A stretch of 64,000 nt of DNA, taken from NCBI RefSeq assembly GCF_000353285.1, contig NZ_KB731324.1:5660577-5724576 (forward strand), read 5' to 3'. Below the pieces are notes generated by a model that saw nothing but the letters and a program-made list of their open reading frames with translations, did not search any database and had not been told where the DNA came from. Each line of letters starts with the position of its first letter. The stretch's first letter is position 1. The DNA comes from Leptolyngbya boryana PCC 6306 (GTDB lineage Bacteria; Cyanobacteriota; Cyanobacteriia; Leptolyngbyales; Leptolyngbyaceae). Position numbers and translations under genes: made by a program. Shown here piece after piece: positions 9,088 to 18,446 of the stretch.

Positions 9088-9177
9088 TTGAAATTCTCTC
9101 CGCTGTGGCACAGTCTACCAGTCGTTGGAACGGCGAACAGAGTCTTCTCACTTCGTTTCTAGTCTATTTGTCGCCGT

Positions 9178-9352
9178 TCAACTTACTGAAGTTCTTACCC
9201 TGATTCAGGCTGCTCAACGGAAAGTCCGTGCGATCGCAAACCCAGAAGTTAATCAAGCTCTATGGGAGCATTGGGAAGTATATCAGCGATGCTTTCGTTA
9301 CCCGCGAAGCGCGATCGCAGAACCACATCCGAATGCGGACAAAATAACGATC
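9178..9352 (+). pseudogene. Decayed DUF1016 (YhcG-type) N-terminal fragment, copy 2
   Basis: Second copy of the segment at 8146-8319, offset by 1032 bases. One frame is open from 9125 to 9367 but shifts away from the family sequence: 'AAQRKVRAIANPEVNQAL' is in one frame and the expected 'LYGSIGKYISDAFVTREA' in another, so a frameshift lies near 9260. It ends just before the ndhD stop codon. It is best read as remains of a DUF1016 nuclease-like gene rather than a working 80-residue protein. Confidence 0.5.
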
Positions 9353-9380
9353 GCGCAGCTTGGGTAGGATGCAAAGACCC

Positions 9381-11081
9381 TTATTTGACAACACTCCAGA
9401 CATTTGCAGATTGAGCTTCTGCGATCGTAGGACTCCCTTGCCCTTGCGCCAAGGGCTGCAACGCATCTGGAAAGACCTCATGATAGGCTGCCCGCACCTG
9501 GGTATTGACCGCCACCGTTTTCACGTCATACATCTGGGTCGCCACCTTGGGATAACACCCGATCGTAATAATCAACCCCAGAAAACAAACCGCAATAAAA
9601 ATCTCCCGGAGATTCGCATCCTTAAACTCTGCCTGCTCTGGTAACACACAGTCTGTCCCAAAACAGTTCGCCTCTTGGTTGCCCTGAGCCTTCAAATCTA
9701 GATCATTCAGATCACAAGCAGGCACTAAGTCACACATTTGATCAGCACTGGCTCCATGAAACACCTGCCGCACCATCGACAGCAGATAGATCGGTGTCAG
9801 AATCAACCCCACTGCTGCCAGGAAAACGGTCACCCAGCGAAAGGTCGAACTATAGATGTCCGTTGTAGCCAAGCCGACAAAAACCTCCAGCTCTCCGGCA
9901 AATCCACTCATCCCAGGCAAAGCCAAAGATGCCATTGTTCCAATCGTGAACAGAGCAAACACCGCGGGCATCGCTTCCCCCAACCCACCCAACTGATTCA
10001 TCATCATCGTGCGAGTGCGATCGTAGGTCACGCCTGCCAAGAAAAATAACACTGACGCAATCAACCCGTGGGAGAGCATTTGCAGCATCGCCCCACTTAC
10101 ACCCAAATCACTATAGGAAGCAATCCCCAGCAGCACAAACCCCATATGAGAAATTGAAGAATAGGCTAACCGCCGTTTCATATTGGTCTGTGCAAAGGAG
10201 TTTAGCGCCCCATAGACGATATTAACCACTCCTAAAATCACCAACACTGGCGCAAAATACACATGGGCATGCGGCAACAGTTCCATGTTCAACCGGATCA
10301 GCCCATACCCCCCCATTTTCAGTAATACTCCTGCCAAAATCATCGAGACTGGAGAAGAAGCTTCGCCGTGGGTGTCCGCCAGCCAAGTATGAAAGGGGAA
10401 AATCGCCAATTTGACCCCAAACGCCACCAGCAGTCCAGCATACAAAAACAATTCCAGCCCTAAGGGAAACTCCCTTAACCCGAGTTCAGCAATATCAAAG
10501 GTGAGCGTATCCCCATAGAATCCCATCCCCAGGGCTGCCACCAAAATGAATATCGAAGCCAGCGCCGTATACATCAAGAACTTCGTCGCTGCATAGCCCC
10601 GATTTTGTCCGCCCCAAATGCACACCAGCAAATAGACCGGAACCAGTTCCACTTCCCACATGATGAAGAACAGCATCAGATCTTGGGCCACGAACACCCC
10701 CACTTGGGCAGCATATAGAACCAACATCAGGGCGTAGAACAGGCGCGATCGCCGATCCACCTGCCAGGCGGAAAACATCGACAGCGTCGTCACAAACCCC
10801 GCTAACAGCACGAGCGGAGCCGAAATACCATCCACCGACAGCGCCCAACTCAAGCCCAACTGCGGTAACCAAACCACCTTTTCTGCCAGTTGAAATGTCG
10901 CTTGGCTCGCGTCGTAATGCTGCCAAAAGGCATAGGACATCAGGACAAAATCAGCCATGCCAACCCCCAAAGCATACCAGCGGACAGTCTTGCCGCTTTT
11001 ATTAGGGATCAAAGGAATGAGCAACGCGGCTACCAACGGCAGTAGGACGATCACGGTCAGCCACGGGAATTGTTCGATCAT
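9381..11081 (-). CDS. ndhD: NAD(P)H-quinone oxidoreductase subunit 4 (NdhD)
   Basis: Membrane subunit of the proton-pumping arm of NDH-1, which carries ferredoxin-to-plastoquinone electrons in respiration and cyclic flow. The 566 residues contain about 14 membrane segments and family signatures: '[19 protein letters not shown]' with the conserved Glu, '[20 protein letters not shown]' with the functional Lys, '[19 protein letters not shown]', '[13 protein letters not shown]'. It looks like the NdhD1/D2 type rather than the CO2-uptake D3/D4 type, though the paralogue cannot be fixed here. No ndhF lies nearby. A hydrophilic loop before the last helix holds two Cys pairs, which is unusual. Confidence 0.92.
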   Translation of the reverse strand: MIEQFPWLTVIVLLPLVAALLIPLIPNKSGKTVRWYALGVGMADFVLMSYAFWQHYDASQATFQLAEKVVWLPQLGLSWALSVDGISAPLVLLAGFVTTLSMFSAWQVDRRSRLFYALMLVLYAAQVGVFVAQDLMLFFIMWEVELVPVYLLVCIWGGQNRGYAATKFLMYTALASIFILVAALGMGFYGDTLTFDIAELGLREFPLGLELFLYAGLLVAFGVKLAIFPFHTWLADTHGEASSPVSMILAGVLLKMGGYGLIRLNMELLPHAHVYFAPVLVILGVVNIVYGALNSFAQTNMKRRLAYSSISHMGFVLLGIASYSDLGVSGAMLQMLSHGLIASVLFFLAGVTYDRTRTMMMNQLGGLGEAMPAVFALFTIGTMASLALPGMSGFAGELEVFVGLATTDIYSSTFRWVTVFLAAVGLILTPIYLLSMVRQVFHGASADQMCDLVPACDLNDLDLKAQGNQEANCFGTDCVLPEQAEFKDANLREIFIAVCFLGLIITIGCYPKVATQMYDVKTVAVNTQVRAAYHEVFPDALQPLAQGQGSPTIAEAQSANVWSVVK

Positions 11082-11548
11082 AATAGGAATAAATGCTTAT
11101 CCGTTGAGTTAAGAATATCTTACGCAACTGTGAGACTCATCATCTATCACTCCTTTGCTAATTTGTCATGGACTTAGCACTATGTATTCAGATGTATCTA
11201 GTGTAGAAATGGCACAGTCTCTTCTTGGCGGTTAGATTCATCAGGTTGGCAAATGGTGTTTCATCAAGGTACACCTATAGACCCTTTTGACCAATCTGCG
11301 GTTTAGGGATAGATCGCAATGCACTGGAACTTTGAAGGAGGCTATTTTGAGCAGAAGCTAGCTACATCTGATGGTTGCGCACATTAGCCCCGAAACTTCA
11401 TTCTGGGGCAGCAATAAGACTAAAGCGATTCTGTTTCGTATCGTTTCCAAGTCATATTCTTAGCCTGCTCTCAATCAGACATTAGCTACTTTTGCTCACT
11501 AATCCAATGAGCTAGACTAATCGCATCCTCAACTTTGATTGTTGTTTC
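11082..11548. other. 467-base intergenic region between divergent ndhD and alkene reductase
   Basis: It must hold the promoters of both divergent genes. No convincing -35/-10 pair is visible. A small hairpin-like repeat (CCCC near 11387 with GGGG near 11405) and several short ATG frames of fewer than 20 codons are present, none with supporting features. No RNA gene was recognised. Confidence 0.5.
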
Positions 11549-12628
11549 ATGTCACTATCTCACCTTTTTTCCGCTCTGCAAGTCGGTGCTTTAAAGCTGC
11601 CAAACCGAATCCTCATGGCTCCTCTAACCCGCTGCCGTGCAGATCAAGATCATGTTCCCACTCCATTGATGGCAGAGTATTACAGTCAACGTGCCAGTGC
11701 TGGATTGATCATTGCAGAAGCGACCGCTGTCATGCCCGGTTGTTCTGCATTTGGCGCTGACCCAGGAATTCACAATGATGCTCAGGTTGCCGGATGGAAA
11801 CAAGTCACCGATGCCGTTCACGCCAAAGGAGGTCGGATTGTTCTTCAGCTCTGGCATGGGGGGCGAGCTTGTCACCCGTTGTTAAATAACGGTGCAATTC
11901 CAGTGGCTCCCAGTGCAATTCCGATTACAAACGACGAATTTCATGCGCCGCAGGGTAAAGTTCCTTATGCCACTCCTCGGGCGCTAGAGGATGACGAAAT
12001 TCCGACGATTATTGCAGGGTTTCGGTCTGCTGCTGAAAATGCGAAAACTGCTGGATTCGATGGAGTCGAAATTCACGGCGCAAATGGTTACTTACTGGAT
12101 GAATTCCTGCGCGATGGGAGTAATCAACGGAGTGGTGCTTATGGCGGTTCGGTCGAGAATCGTGCCCGTTTGATGCTCGAAGTGCTAGAGGCGACGATCG
12201 ACGTTTGGGGCAGCGATCGCGTTGGGTTAAGACTCTCGCCGCTCAATAGCTACAACAGCATGAAAGATAGTGACCCGATCGGCACGTTTACTTGGTTAGC
12301 GACTCGTCTCAATGATTACAACCTTGCCTATCTGCATGTGATGCGGGCTGATTTTCTGGGTGAGCAACAAGGTGACGTAATGACTCCGATTCGTGCCGCT
12401 TACAACAGCGTCTTAATTGGCAATACAGGATATACGGCAGAAGAAGCGGAATCTGCGATCGCCAATGGTCAATTAGATGCGATCGCCTTTGGAACCTCGT
12501 TTTTAGCTAATCCTGATCTGCCGAATCGCTTTGCTCAAAATGCGCCGCTGAATCCTCCAGATCCGAGCAAGTTCTATTCATCTGGAGCGCAAGGATATAC
12601 AGATTATCCGTATTTGGTTGCGGCTTGA
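11549..12628 (+). CDS. Old yellow enzyme family alkene reductase (NemA-like)
   Basis: FMN-dependent NAD(P)H oxidoreductase reducing activated C=C bonds or nitro groups. The 359 residues form one TIM barrel: 'NRILMAPLTRCRAD' (N-terminal FMN contact), 'LQLWHGGRACHP', the substrate-binding 'HGANGYLLDEFLRDGSNQRS' with His and Asn in HxxN, 'YGGSVENRARLMLEV', and 'GNTGYTAEEAESAI' near the phosphate site. The subfamily is the classical OYE group (alkene, N-ethylmaleimide or xenobiotic reductase). It stands alone, with divergent ndhD upstream. The physiological substrate is unknown; a stress or quinone-detoxifying role would fit. Confidence 0.88.
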   Translation: MSLSHLFSALQVGALKLPNRILMAPLTRCRADQDHVPTPLMAEYYSQRASAGLIIAEATAVMPGCSAFGADPGIHNDAQVAGWKQVTDAVHAKGGRIVLQLWHGGRACHPLLNNGAIPVAPSAIPITNDEFHAPQGKVPYATPRALEDDEIPTIIAGFRSAAENAKTAGFDGVEIHGANGYLLDEFLRDGSNQRSGAYGGSVENRARLMLEVLEATIDVWGSDRVGLRLSPLNSYNSMKDSDPIGTFTWLATRLNDYNLAYLHVMRADFLGEQQGDVMTPIRAAYNSVLIGNTGYTAEEAESAIANGQLDAIAFGTSFLANPDLPNRFAQNAPLNPPDPSKFYSSGAQGYTDYPYLVAA

Positions 12629-12784
12629 GTCGCGGTGTGGCGAGTTGATTCGCTAAACGCGAAGAAGCAGGCTAAAAATCGTTGGAGCGGGCAGTTGGAA
12701 GTCTTTTCGTTTATCGTTTAAGTCGATCTGCTGCCGCTCAAGCGGGGCATTAGCTAGTAAGCTCGCATCGAAAATATAGGTTCT

Positions 12785-14461
12785 TTAATATCCCTGACGA
12801 TTCCCCTTTTCCCAAAATTTCAAAATGCTGACATCGTATCGCTCATTTGCTAGTAAAACCTGTATGCCTTTTGCTTGGCAGTGTTGAGAAAAGAGCTTGA
12901 GTAGATATCGGCGATCTCCTTGATTGGGATCGATCGTGGCGAGAAATTTCTCAAATCCAAGACTGCTCAACCCATAGATAATTTGACGACAAAAATGCGC
13001 ATCAGAATTGTACAAAAAGCCACCATGTCCATCAATTCCTGAGAAAATGAGAGTCACATAATCCCAAAAGCTTAAAAACGATTTTCCTAACGCCTTGCTC
13101 ACGATTCCTTTGCCATTTTCTTTGTAGTCGGTGCAATCAAAGTATGTGAAAAGCTCAGCAATAAACCGCTCGTTTTCTACTCCAACTTCTTTTTGACGGG
13201 CTGAAAGTGGAACACCTTCGTGCAAATAAAGACAATTGAGAAACTCTTCACTCTTGAACGGAATCAGAATTCCTTGATCATCTAAATTGACAATTCCCAT
13301 TTTTTCGACGGTGGCATTTGGAGATTTGACTAAAACATTGCCCAATCGATAGCCACCATCGCGCGTATTCGCCGGAAAGCTAAAATAATTAGCTGCGGTT
13401 GAAGCAATCTTCAGAACCATATCGCCTTCATTGCTAAAGAGATAGGCTTCATCAAAGCGGCGCAGCGACGATCGTAAAGGATTGCCTCGTCCTGAGATAA
13501 TAGATTCTGATGAGATGTCAGGCGCGACCAAGACTAATCGTCCTAAGCGAAAAACATTGCCAATATTAGAAGAAGGGCACTTCTCTTTGTCTGTGACTTC
13601 TAAATTTCCGATCGATCTACGATCGAAAACATCTGACAATATTTTCACCGTATTCGTCACAACATACGCGCCCATGCTGTGACCGATAAAATGCAACCGA
13701 ATTCGGCGATCGTTATTTTCTTCCTGTTCCCAAAACTCATAGTTTTGCCTCAGATTGTCCGTCGGAGATTGAGAAACAATCTGCTTATCTAACTGACGAA
13801 TAAATTCAACTAAATCAGCAACTCCATAATTTGCTGCGCGATACGTGTCTCGAAAATAACCAGAGACGCGCAGTACAAAAACAGTCAGAATAACGACAAG
13901 GATCAACAGTGAAATTGTGAGGACAACGGAGGAAGCAATCAGAATGGTTAAATCGTTGATGACTTTAAAAATTGCGATCGCCGTGTTCAAAACTGCGCCA
14001 ATTGCCCAGATCGACATCCCAAAAATTCCAGCCAACGCTAAAGGTTTCGGCAGTGCCCTAAAAGCGATACGAAGAAATTTCGTCAATTTTTGAACATTCT
14101 TAATCCAACTGCCTGTATTTGGCAAAACCTGCTCAGAAGGCCAGCGATATCCAATCACAACAAATCCCGGAGAAACTTGCGCGTCAAAATTTCTGCCAAT
14201 GTATTTTCGCGTTTCTTCGTACCACCATCTTGAACCAGATGGGCTAGAGTTATAACCGTGAATGGCGATTAAAATCTCAGCATTGCCTTCATGCTGTTTG
14301 AGATAATCTGCAATTTCTTTTAAGACTTCGTTGGGATCTCTTGCAACTGTAATTTCTTCTTTGTCTTCGACATTAATCGGTGCAGTACTACTCACGATAT
14401 ATCCTGGAAACCGAATTCCTTCGTCTGCAAATTGCTCGATCGTGAGTAGATGATGACCCAT
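12785..14461 (-). CDS. DUF900-like alpha/beta hydrolase with central membrane segments
   Basis: A 558-residue protein with an alpha/beta hydrolase split by a membrane insert. N-terminal strand 'AEILIAIHGYNSSPSGSRWW' gives the HGYN oxyanion region, 'FVVIGYRWPSEQ' follows, then two or three hydrophobic helices at about 135-205, then 'RLHFIGHSMGAYVVTNTV' with the nucleophile Ser in GHSMG and 'GRLVLVAPDISSES'. DUF900 proteins share the GYN and GHSMG features. The C-terminal 150 residues are not recognised. It presumably faces a membrane surface as an esterase or lipase; the substrate is unknown. Neighbours are on separate transcripts. Confidence 0.65.
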   Translation of the reverse strand: MGHHLLTIEQFADEGIRFPGYIVSSTAPINVEDKEEITVARDPNEVLKEIADYLKQHEGNAEILIAIHGYNSSPSGSRWWYEETRKYIGRNFDAQVSPGFVVIGYRWPSEQVLPNTGSWIKNVQKLTKFLRIAFRALPKPLALAGIFGMSIWAIGAVLNTAIAIFKVINDLTILIASSVVLTISLLILVVILTVFVLRVSGYFRDTYRAANYGVADLVEFIRQLDKQIVSQSPTDNLRQNYEFWEQEENNDRRIRLHFIGHSMGAYVVTNTVKILSDVFDRRSIGNLEVTDKEKCPSSNIGNVFRLGRLVLVAPDISSESIISGRGNPLRSSLRRFDEAYLFSNEGDMVLKIASTAANYFSFPANTRDGGYRLGNVLVKSPNATVEKMGIVNLDDQGILIPFKSEEFLNCLYLHEGVPLSARQKEVGVENERFIAELFTYFDCTDYKENGKGIVSKALGKSFLSFWDYVTLIFSGIDGHGGFLYNSDAHFCRQIIYGLSSLGFEKFLATIDPNQGDRRYLLKLFSQHCQAKGIQVLLANERYDVSILKFWEKGNRQGY

Positions 14462-14541
14462 GAGAATGTCCTTTTGCCTGTATCAATTCGTCGAATATGA
14501 TACCGTCAGATCGCGGTTCTACTGGGAAAATTTGATTTCTC

Positions 14542-15726
14542 TTAAGCGAATCGGATATTGGCTTGTTTTAATCGGTTTAGGGCTTCCCCTAAGCGATCGC
14601 ATTCTGCAATCAAACTAATTCGCACATAGCCTTCTCCGCCTGCGCCAAATGCATTCCCCGGAGTAACAACGACTCCAGTTTTTTGCAGCACGGACAGCGC
14701 AAAATCGGTTGATCCCATACCGGGTGGGCAAGGAATCCAGAGATACATCGTTGCACTCGGTTTCGGAACAGACCAGCCTAATTCAGCTAAGCCTGCAATC
14801 AGAAAATCTCGGCGGGTGCGATAGCGTTCTTGAACTTCGACCAAATAATGATCGGGCAAATTCAACGCGGTTTCTGCCGCAGTCTGAATCGCTGAGAAAA
14901 TTCCATAGTCAAGATTCGTCTTCAAGGTTCGCAAGCCTTGAATCACCTGACGATTCCCGACGACAAACCCAACTCGCCAACCTGCCATATTGTAGGTTTT
15001 AGACAGCGTGTGGAACTCGACTCCAATCTCTTTCGCGCCTGGAATTTCGAGCAAGCTCGTGGGCTGATAGCCATCAAATGCCAATTCTGCATAAGCTTGA
15101 TCGTGGACAAGCAAAATCTCATGCTTCTTGGCAAATGCCACAATCTCTTCAAAGAATTCGCGTGGAGCTGTTGCCGTGGTTGGATTACTCGGATAGTTAA
15201 AGTACAGAATTTTCGCTCTCTGAGCGACTTCATCGGGAATTGCACCCAGATCAATCAACCAATCCTGCTCAGCTTTGAGCATGAGCGGATAGAGTGTCGC
15301 ACCCGCAATCAAGGGCCCGCGAAAATGGGGCGGATAAGAAGGACTAGGAACGAGGACAACATCTCCCGGATCAAGATAGGCGAGTGCTAAATGAGTCAAG
15401 CCTTCTTTTGAGCCTAACAGGGGCAACGCTTCTCCCTCGGAATCGAGCACGACTCCATATCGGCGCTGATACCAATTGGTAATCGCTTTGCGAAAATTCG
15501 CAGTGCCCTCAAAGGGAGGATAACCGTGATGTTTGCGGTCTTGAATGGCTGCGATCGCAGATTCGACGATCGGGGCTGGAGTCGCCCCATCTGGATTTCC
15601 CATTCCTAAATCGATTAAATCAACGCCTTGCGCTCTGGCATTGGCTTTTAGCTCATCGAGACGTGCAAACACATACTGAGGAAGCTTGGTTAAGCGATCG
15701 GCAGGAGAAATCCAGGGCAAATTCAT
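14542..15726 (-). CDS. Class I PLP aminotransferase (aspartate / LL-diaminopimelate aminotransferase-like)
   Basis: Fold-type I aminotransferase of 394 residues with the whole active site visible: 'GYPPFEGTANFRKAI' (about 68-82), 'NYPSNPTTATA' (177-187), Asp209 in 'LLVHDQAYAELAFDGY', PLP Lys243 in 'HTLSKTYNMAGWRVGF', and C-terminal Arg in 'GEGYVRISL'. Cyanobacterial members of this group are annotated either as aspartate aminotransferase or as LL-diaminopimelate aminotransferase for lysine synthesis; the sequence alone does not settle which. Single gene, start ATG at 15726. Confidence 0.8.
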   Translation of the reverse strand: MNLPWISPADRLTKLPQYVFARLDELKANARAQGVDLIDLGMGNPDGATPAPIVESAIAAIQDRKHHGYPPFEGTANFRKAITNWYQRRYGVVLDSEGEALPLLGSKEGLTHLALAYLDPGDVVLVPSPSYPPHFRGPLIAGATLYPLMLKAEQDWLIDLGAIPDEVAQRAKILYFNYPSNPTTATAPREFFEEIVAFAKKHEILLVHDQAYAELAFDGYQPTSLLEIPGAKEIGVEFHTLSKTYNMAGWRVGFVVGNRQVIQGLRTLKTNLDYGIFSAIQTAAETALNLPDHYLVEVQERYRTRRDFLIAGLAELGWSVPKPSATMYLWIPCPPGMGSTDFALSVLQKTGVVVTPGNAFGAGGEGYVRISLIAECDRLGEALNRLKQANIRFA

Positions 15727-15824
15727 GGGATTGAAACGGAGTCAGGACGACATTTTGTATGGCTGAGTTGGCTATTCTACCGCAGATTCAACCCCTCCAA
15801 CATATGCGGATTTACGAGGCTTAC

Positions 15825-16622
15825 TTAGATTTGATCTGGATCAACTCCTAGCGATCGCAATTTTTCTGCGAGTCGTTCTGCTCGCTGCCGTTCCGTCTCC
15901 GCTCGTAATCGTTCCGTCTCCGCTCGTTCTGCACCTGTGGGAATGACTTGTCCATCGCGAGAGCACCAGCGCAACCAGACTCGCGTGATGTCTTCTTCAA
16001 ATTGTCCTGACCAGAGCGTCAGTCCTAATCCCACTTCTTCTAGCCACACCATCTGCCCGACATCGCTAATTCCTTGGGCAGGAGTTAACTCTGTATAACG
16101 ACCTGCTGAATTCGACCACACCCGCAACAGGGCTGTATTCATGTCAGTTTTTGTCTGAATCTGGCGCAAGGGATCAAACACGACATAGTAAGGAATGCGA
16201 ATTTGGGCATACAAGTCTTTTTTGGCAGTCGTTTTTCCCTTCTGCTTCGACTTAGAACTCAACGTCAGTTCGTCGCCCTCTTTATTCGAGACAATTTCAA
16301 TACAAACTTCTGGGAGTTTGCCGAATTCCCAAACAAAATAAGCGCGATTTTCCCTTTGCGAAAAATCGTCCGCGCATTGCACTCCGAGACTCAGCATCAT
16401 GTCTGGCACGATCGGATCGCCTTTGAGAATGTAGAACAGTCCGACATTTGCTGCGGCGAGAAACGGTGCCGGAATTGGTCTGGAACTGTAAAGCGGTTCC
16501 ACCAATAACCGTTGTTGTTTCTCAGATTGCAGGTTGTCCACGGGCGTATCATCCTCGATCGTCAAATGGCTAATGTCTAGCTCGGTGACGATTTCATCCG
16601 TATTGATCAATTGCTGAGTCAT
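15825..16622 (-). CDS. Uma2 family (DUF820) endonuclease-like protein with coiled-coil tail
   Basis: A 265-residue Uma2 protein. The central 'DMMLSLGVQCADDF' and 'YFVWEFGKLPEVCIEIVSN' segments hold the PD-(D/E)XK-like acidic residues, and 'KKDLYAQIRIPYYVVFDP' is the conserved strand following them. The end is a charged repeat of ETERLRAE-type heptads and 'LAEKLRSLGVDPDQI', the tail of the longer Uma2 subgroup. These proteins often occur beside mobile remnants, as here with an integrase fragment 100 bases upstream. Confidence 0.85.
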   Translation of the reverse strand: MTQQLINTDEIVTELDISHLTIEDDTPVDNLQSEKQQRLLVEPLYSSRPIPAPFLAAANVGLFYILKGDPIVPDMMLSLGVQCADDFSQRENRAYFVWEFGKLPEVCIEIVSNKEGDELTLSSKSKQKGKTTAKKDLYAQIRIPYYVVFDPLRQIQTKTDMNTALLRVWSNSAGRYTELTPAQGISDVGQMVWLEEVGLGLTLWSGQFEEDITRVWLRWCSRDGQVIPTGAERAETERLRAETERQRAERLAEKLRSLGVDPDQI

Positions 16623-16688
16623 GGGCAGCGACCAAACTCGATACTCTATTATCGTCGAATCTTTGTTCTAGCGTGAGAAGTTATTCGA

Positions 16689-16721
16689 GGAGCGATCGCA
16701 AAGAGTGTACTCGATCGCTCC
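16689..16721. repeat. HIP1-containing 10-bp inverted repeat
   Basis: GGAGCGATCG at 16689-16698 pairs with CGATCGCTCC at 16712-16721 around a 13-base loop. It sits exactly at the truncated end of the integrase fragment. There is no T-run, so it is not a convincing terminator; it may mark a deletion junction. Confidence 0.55.
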
Positions 16722-16904
16722 TTACACCACATACAAAAATCCTACAAAATTTGGACTTCCCATATCTTTGGGATGGGTCTTGTTGTGGAACAGGATACAG
16801 CGACGAATCCATTGAATATAAGTTTGTTCAGTGCGATAGGAATAATGCTTCACCCGCAACAGGTCAGAGACTTGTTCGAGCAGTTTTCTGGGGCGTGGCT
16901 CCAT
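16722..16904 (-). pseudogene. Truncated integron-type tyrosine recombinase (IntI N-terminal fragment)
   Basis: About 50 residues match the N-terminal core-binding domain of integron integrases: 'MEPRPRKLLEQVSDLLRVKH' then 'YSYRTEQTYIQWIRR' and 'HNKTHPKDMG'. The sequence departs from the family immediately after this and stops 11 codons later, so the catalytic domain (Arg-His-Arg-Tyr) is gone; a complete IntI has about 320 residues. The ATG at 16904 fits the family start; the frame also opens at 16925. The break coincides with the HIP1-containing inverted repeat at 16689-16721. Confidence 0.75.
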
Positions 16905-16940
16905 TAGGGCAAATCCTAACTCCATAATTCTGTTATTCAG

Positions 16941-17115
16941 GATCTTAGGCAGACAGGAACAGGTTCTCTTTTGGAAGAAATACGGAAAGTTTCCGCCTAA
17001 GATCTCTGTCGAGGGGTATTATGCGGAAATCGTGTCGGGCTAAGTAGCTTGATTCGGACTTAGGCGGAAAGATTCTGGCTAAGTAGCCCAAATTGGGATC
17101 TTAGGCAGAAAAATT
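16941..17115. repeat. Cluster of repeated TTAGGC core sites next to the integrase fragment
   Basis: Four related sites occur upstream of the integrase 5' end: GATCTTAGGCAG at 16941-16952, the inverted TTCCGCCTAAGATC at 16991-17004, GACTTAGGCGGAAAG at 17057-17071 and GATCTTAGGCAGAAAA at 17097-17112. The last two belong to a 41-bp tandem unit that also repeats GGCTAAGTAGC (17038-17048 and 17078-17088). Within each unit GGCTAAGT and ACTTAGGC form an imperfect inverted pair. The location and architecture resemble an integron attI/attC region, but homology to known sites is not established. The rest of 16923-17260 shows nothing more. Confidence 0.55.
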
Positions 17116-17260
17116 CAGTCCAAATAATAGTTAGTTACTCTCAATATGCTCTACATTGAACTTATGCGGGGTGCGGCAGAAGTTTTCTTTTTCATACAGA
17201 GGTTGATCCGGCTGTACTTGGTAACAACTCAATCAACCTCATTTCAACGTGAGATCGTTC

Positions 17261-18424
17261 TTACTGCACAATCTCGCCTCTGTCGCACGATCGCTGAATC
17301 TCTTCAATCTCAGTTCGCATCGTCGAATCAGGAGCCGTCGTCGAAACCATTGCTGCCATTAGCTGACTCGGAGCGACACTAAACGGTAATCGATGAATGT
17401 CAGAGTTCTCTGAACAAGCTACTTCCGCTGCCTGGTGAAGTTGCGCGATCGTTACTTCAGCTAATCCCAAATCTGCCAAAGTCTTCGGCAAACCAATCTC
17501 ATCGTAAAACTTCAACAATTGCTGTCGAGAAGATGCTGCTAGTACATTTCCTTGTAGCATCTCTTCGAGTCGAAGCTGTACCAAAATGCCAAAAGCAACT
17601 TTCTCGCCATGCAGTGCATGATGGCTTTCTAGTAAATGAGTCAGCCCGTTATGAACCGCATGAGCCGCAACGGTTCGGCATTGTGCCCCACCGATTCCGC
17701 CAATCACACCTGCCATTAATACCGACGCATCTACTACTTCCTGCCAATCTGATCCCAAAGGATTCAGCAATGCAGCTTGAGACTTCTGGAACAAGATGTC
17801 TCTCAACACTCGCGCTTGTTGAACTGCGGCAATCAGCAACGTCTTGTCAGAATGACCGCTACTAACCGAAGCTTCATACCATTTCGCGATCGCATCTCCA
17901 ATACCTGCAACCAACGTTCTCTGCGGTGCAGTCGCGACCAAATCGTAATCGAGCACCAGCAGATCCGGACACCGCGCTAACGCAACATCATAGAGAAACG
18001 CATGTTGGTCGGAATAAACATTTGAGAGAGCAGTCCAAGCCGCACAAGTTGCAGCAGACGTAGGAATCGTCACGATCGGTAAATTGCACTGATACGCGAC
18101 TAATTTCGCAGTATCCAGTGCTTTTCCACCGCCCACTCCAATAATCAAATCAGCCTGATGATCCGCAACGGCTGCCTTCAAATTCGCCAAAGTCTTCTCA
18201 CTACAATCCTTGCCATAAGAAGCTTTCTCAGCACTGAGCGAGTGAGATTTGAAAACAGACTTGAACCGAGATTTGACGACATCTAGCGATCGATCTCCTC
18301 CAATCATCAAAGGACGAGAACCGAGGCGCGCAATCAGATCCCCAACTTGTTCGATCGCATTAAACCCGCGAACAACTTGAGCAGGTGCGATCGACAACGA
18401 AACAATCGGATTCAATTTAGGCAT
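17261..18424 (-). CDS. Iron-containing alcohol dehydrogenase family (glycerol-dehydrogenase-like)
   Basis: About 387 residues of the GldA/iron-containing ADH superfamily. The NAD-binding glycine motif is 'IIGVGGGKALDTAKLVAYQ', then 'VTIPTSAATCAAWTALSNVY'. Metal ligands are Asp in 'VAGIGDAIAKWYEA' and His in 'VAAHAVHNGLTHLLE' and 'ALHGEKVAFGILVQ'. In glycerol dehydrogenase the metal is zinc and the product dihydroxyacetone; the substrate here is not certain. Start: ATG at 18424, which gives the usual 'MPKLNPIVSLSIAPAQVVRG'; longer frames run into ycf51. It lies 22 bases after ycf51 on the same strand and may be co-transcribed. Confidence 0.75.
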   Translation of the reverse strand: MPKLNPIVSLSIAPAQVVRGFNAIEQVGDLIARLGSRPLMIGGDRSLDVVKSRFKSVFKSHSLSAEKASYGKDCSEKTLANLKAAVADHQADLIIGVGGGKALDTAKLVAYQCNLPIVTIPTSAATCAAWTALSNVYSDQHAFLYDVALARCPDLLVLDYDLVATAPQRTLVAGIGDAIAKWYEASVSSGHSDKTLLIAAVQQARVLRDILFQKSQAALLNPLGSDWQEVVDASVLMAGVIGGIGGAQCRTVAAHAVHNGLTHLLESHHALHGEKVAFGILVQLRLEEMLQGNVLAASSRQQLLKFYDEIGLPKTLADLGLAEVTIAQLHQAAEVACSENSDIHRLPFSVAPSQLMAAMVSTTAPDSTMRTEIEEIQRSCDRGEIVQ

Positions 18425-18446
18425 GTTCAGAGATGAGAAACAAACG

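Noticed and set aside
9125-9367. 80-codon frame as a working gene
   Set aside because: It overlaps a duplicated fragment, changes frame relative to the DUF1016 pattern and has no ribosome site.
11082-11548. Possible tRNA or small photosystem gene
   Set aside because: No cloverleaf, no T-loop-like GTTCGAATC sequence, and no hydrophobic short frame with a ribosome site.
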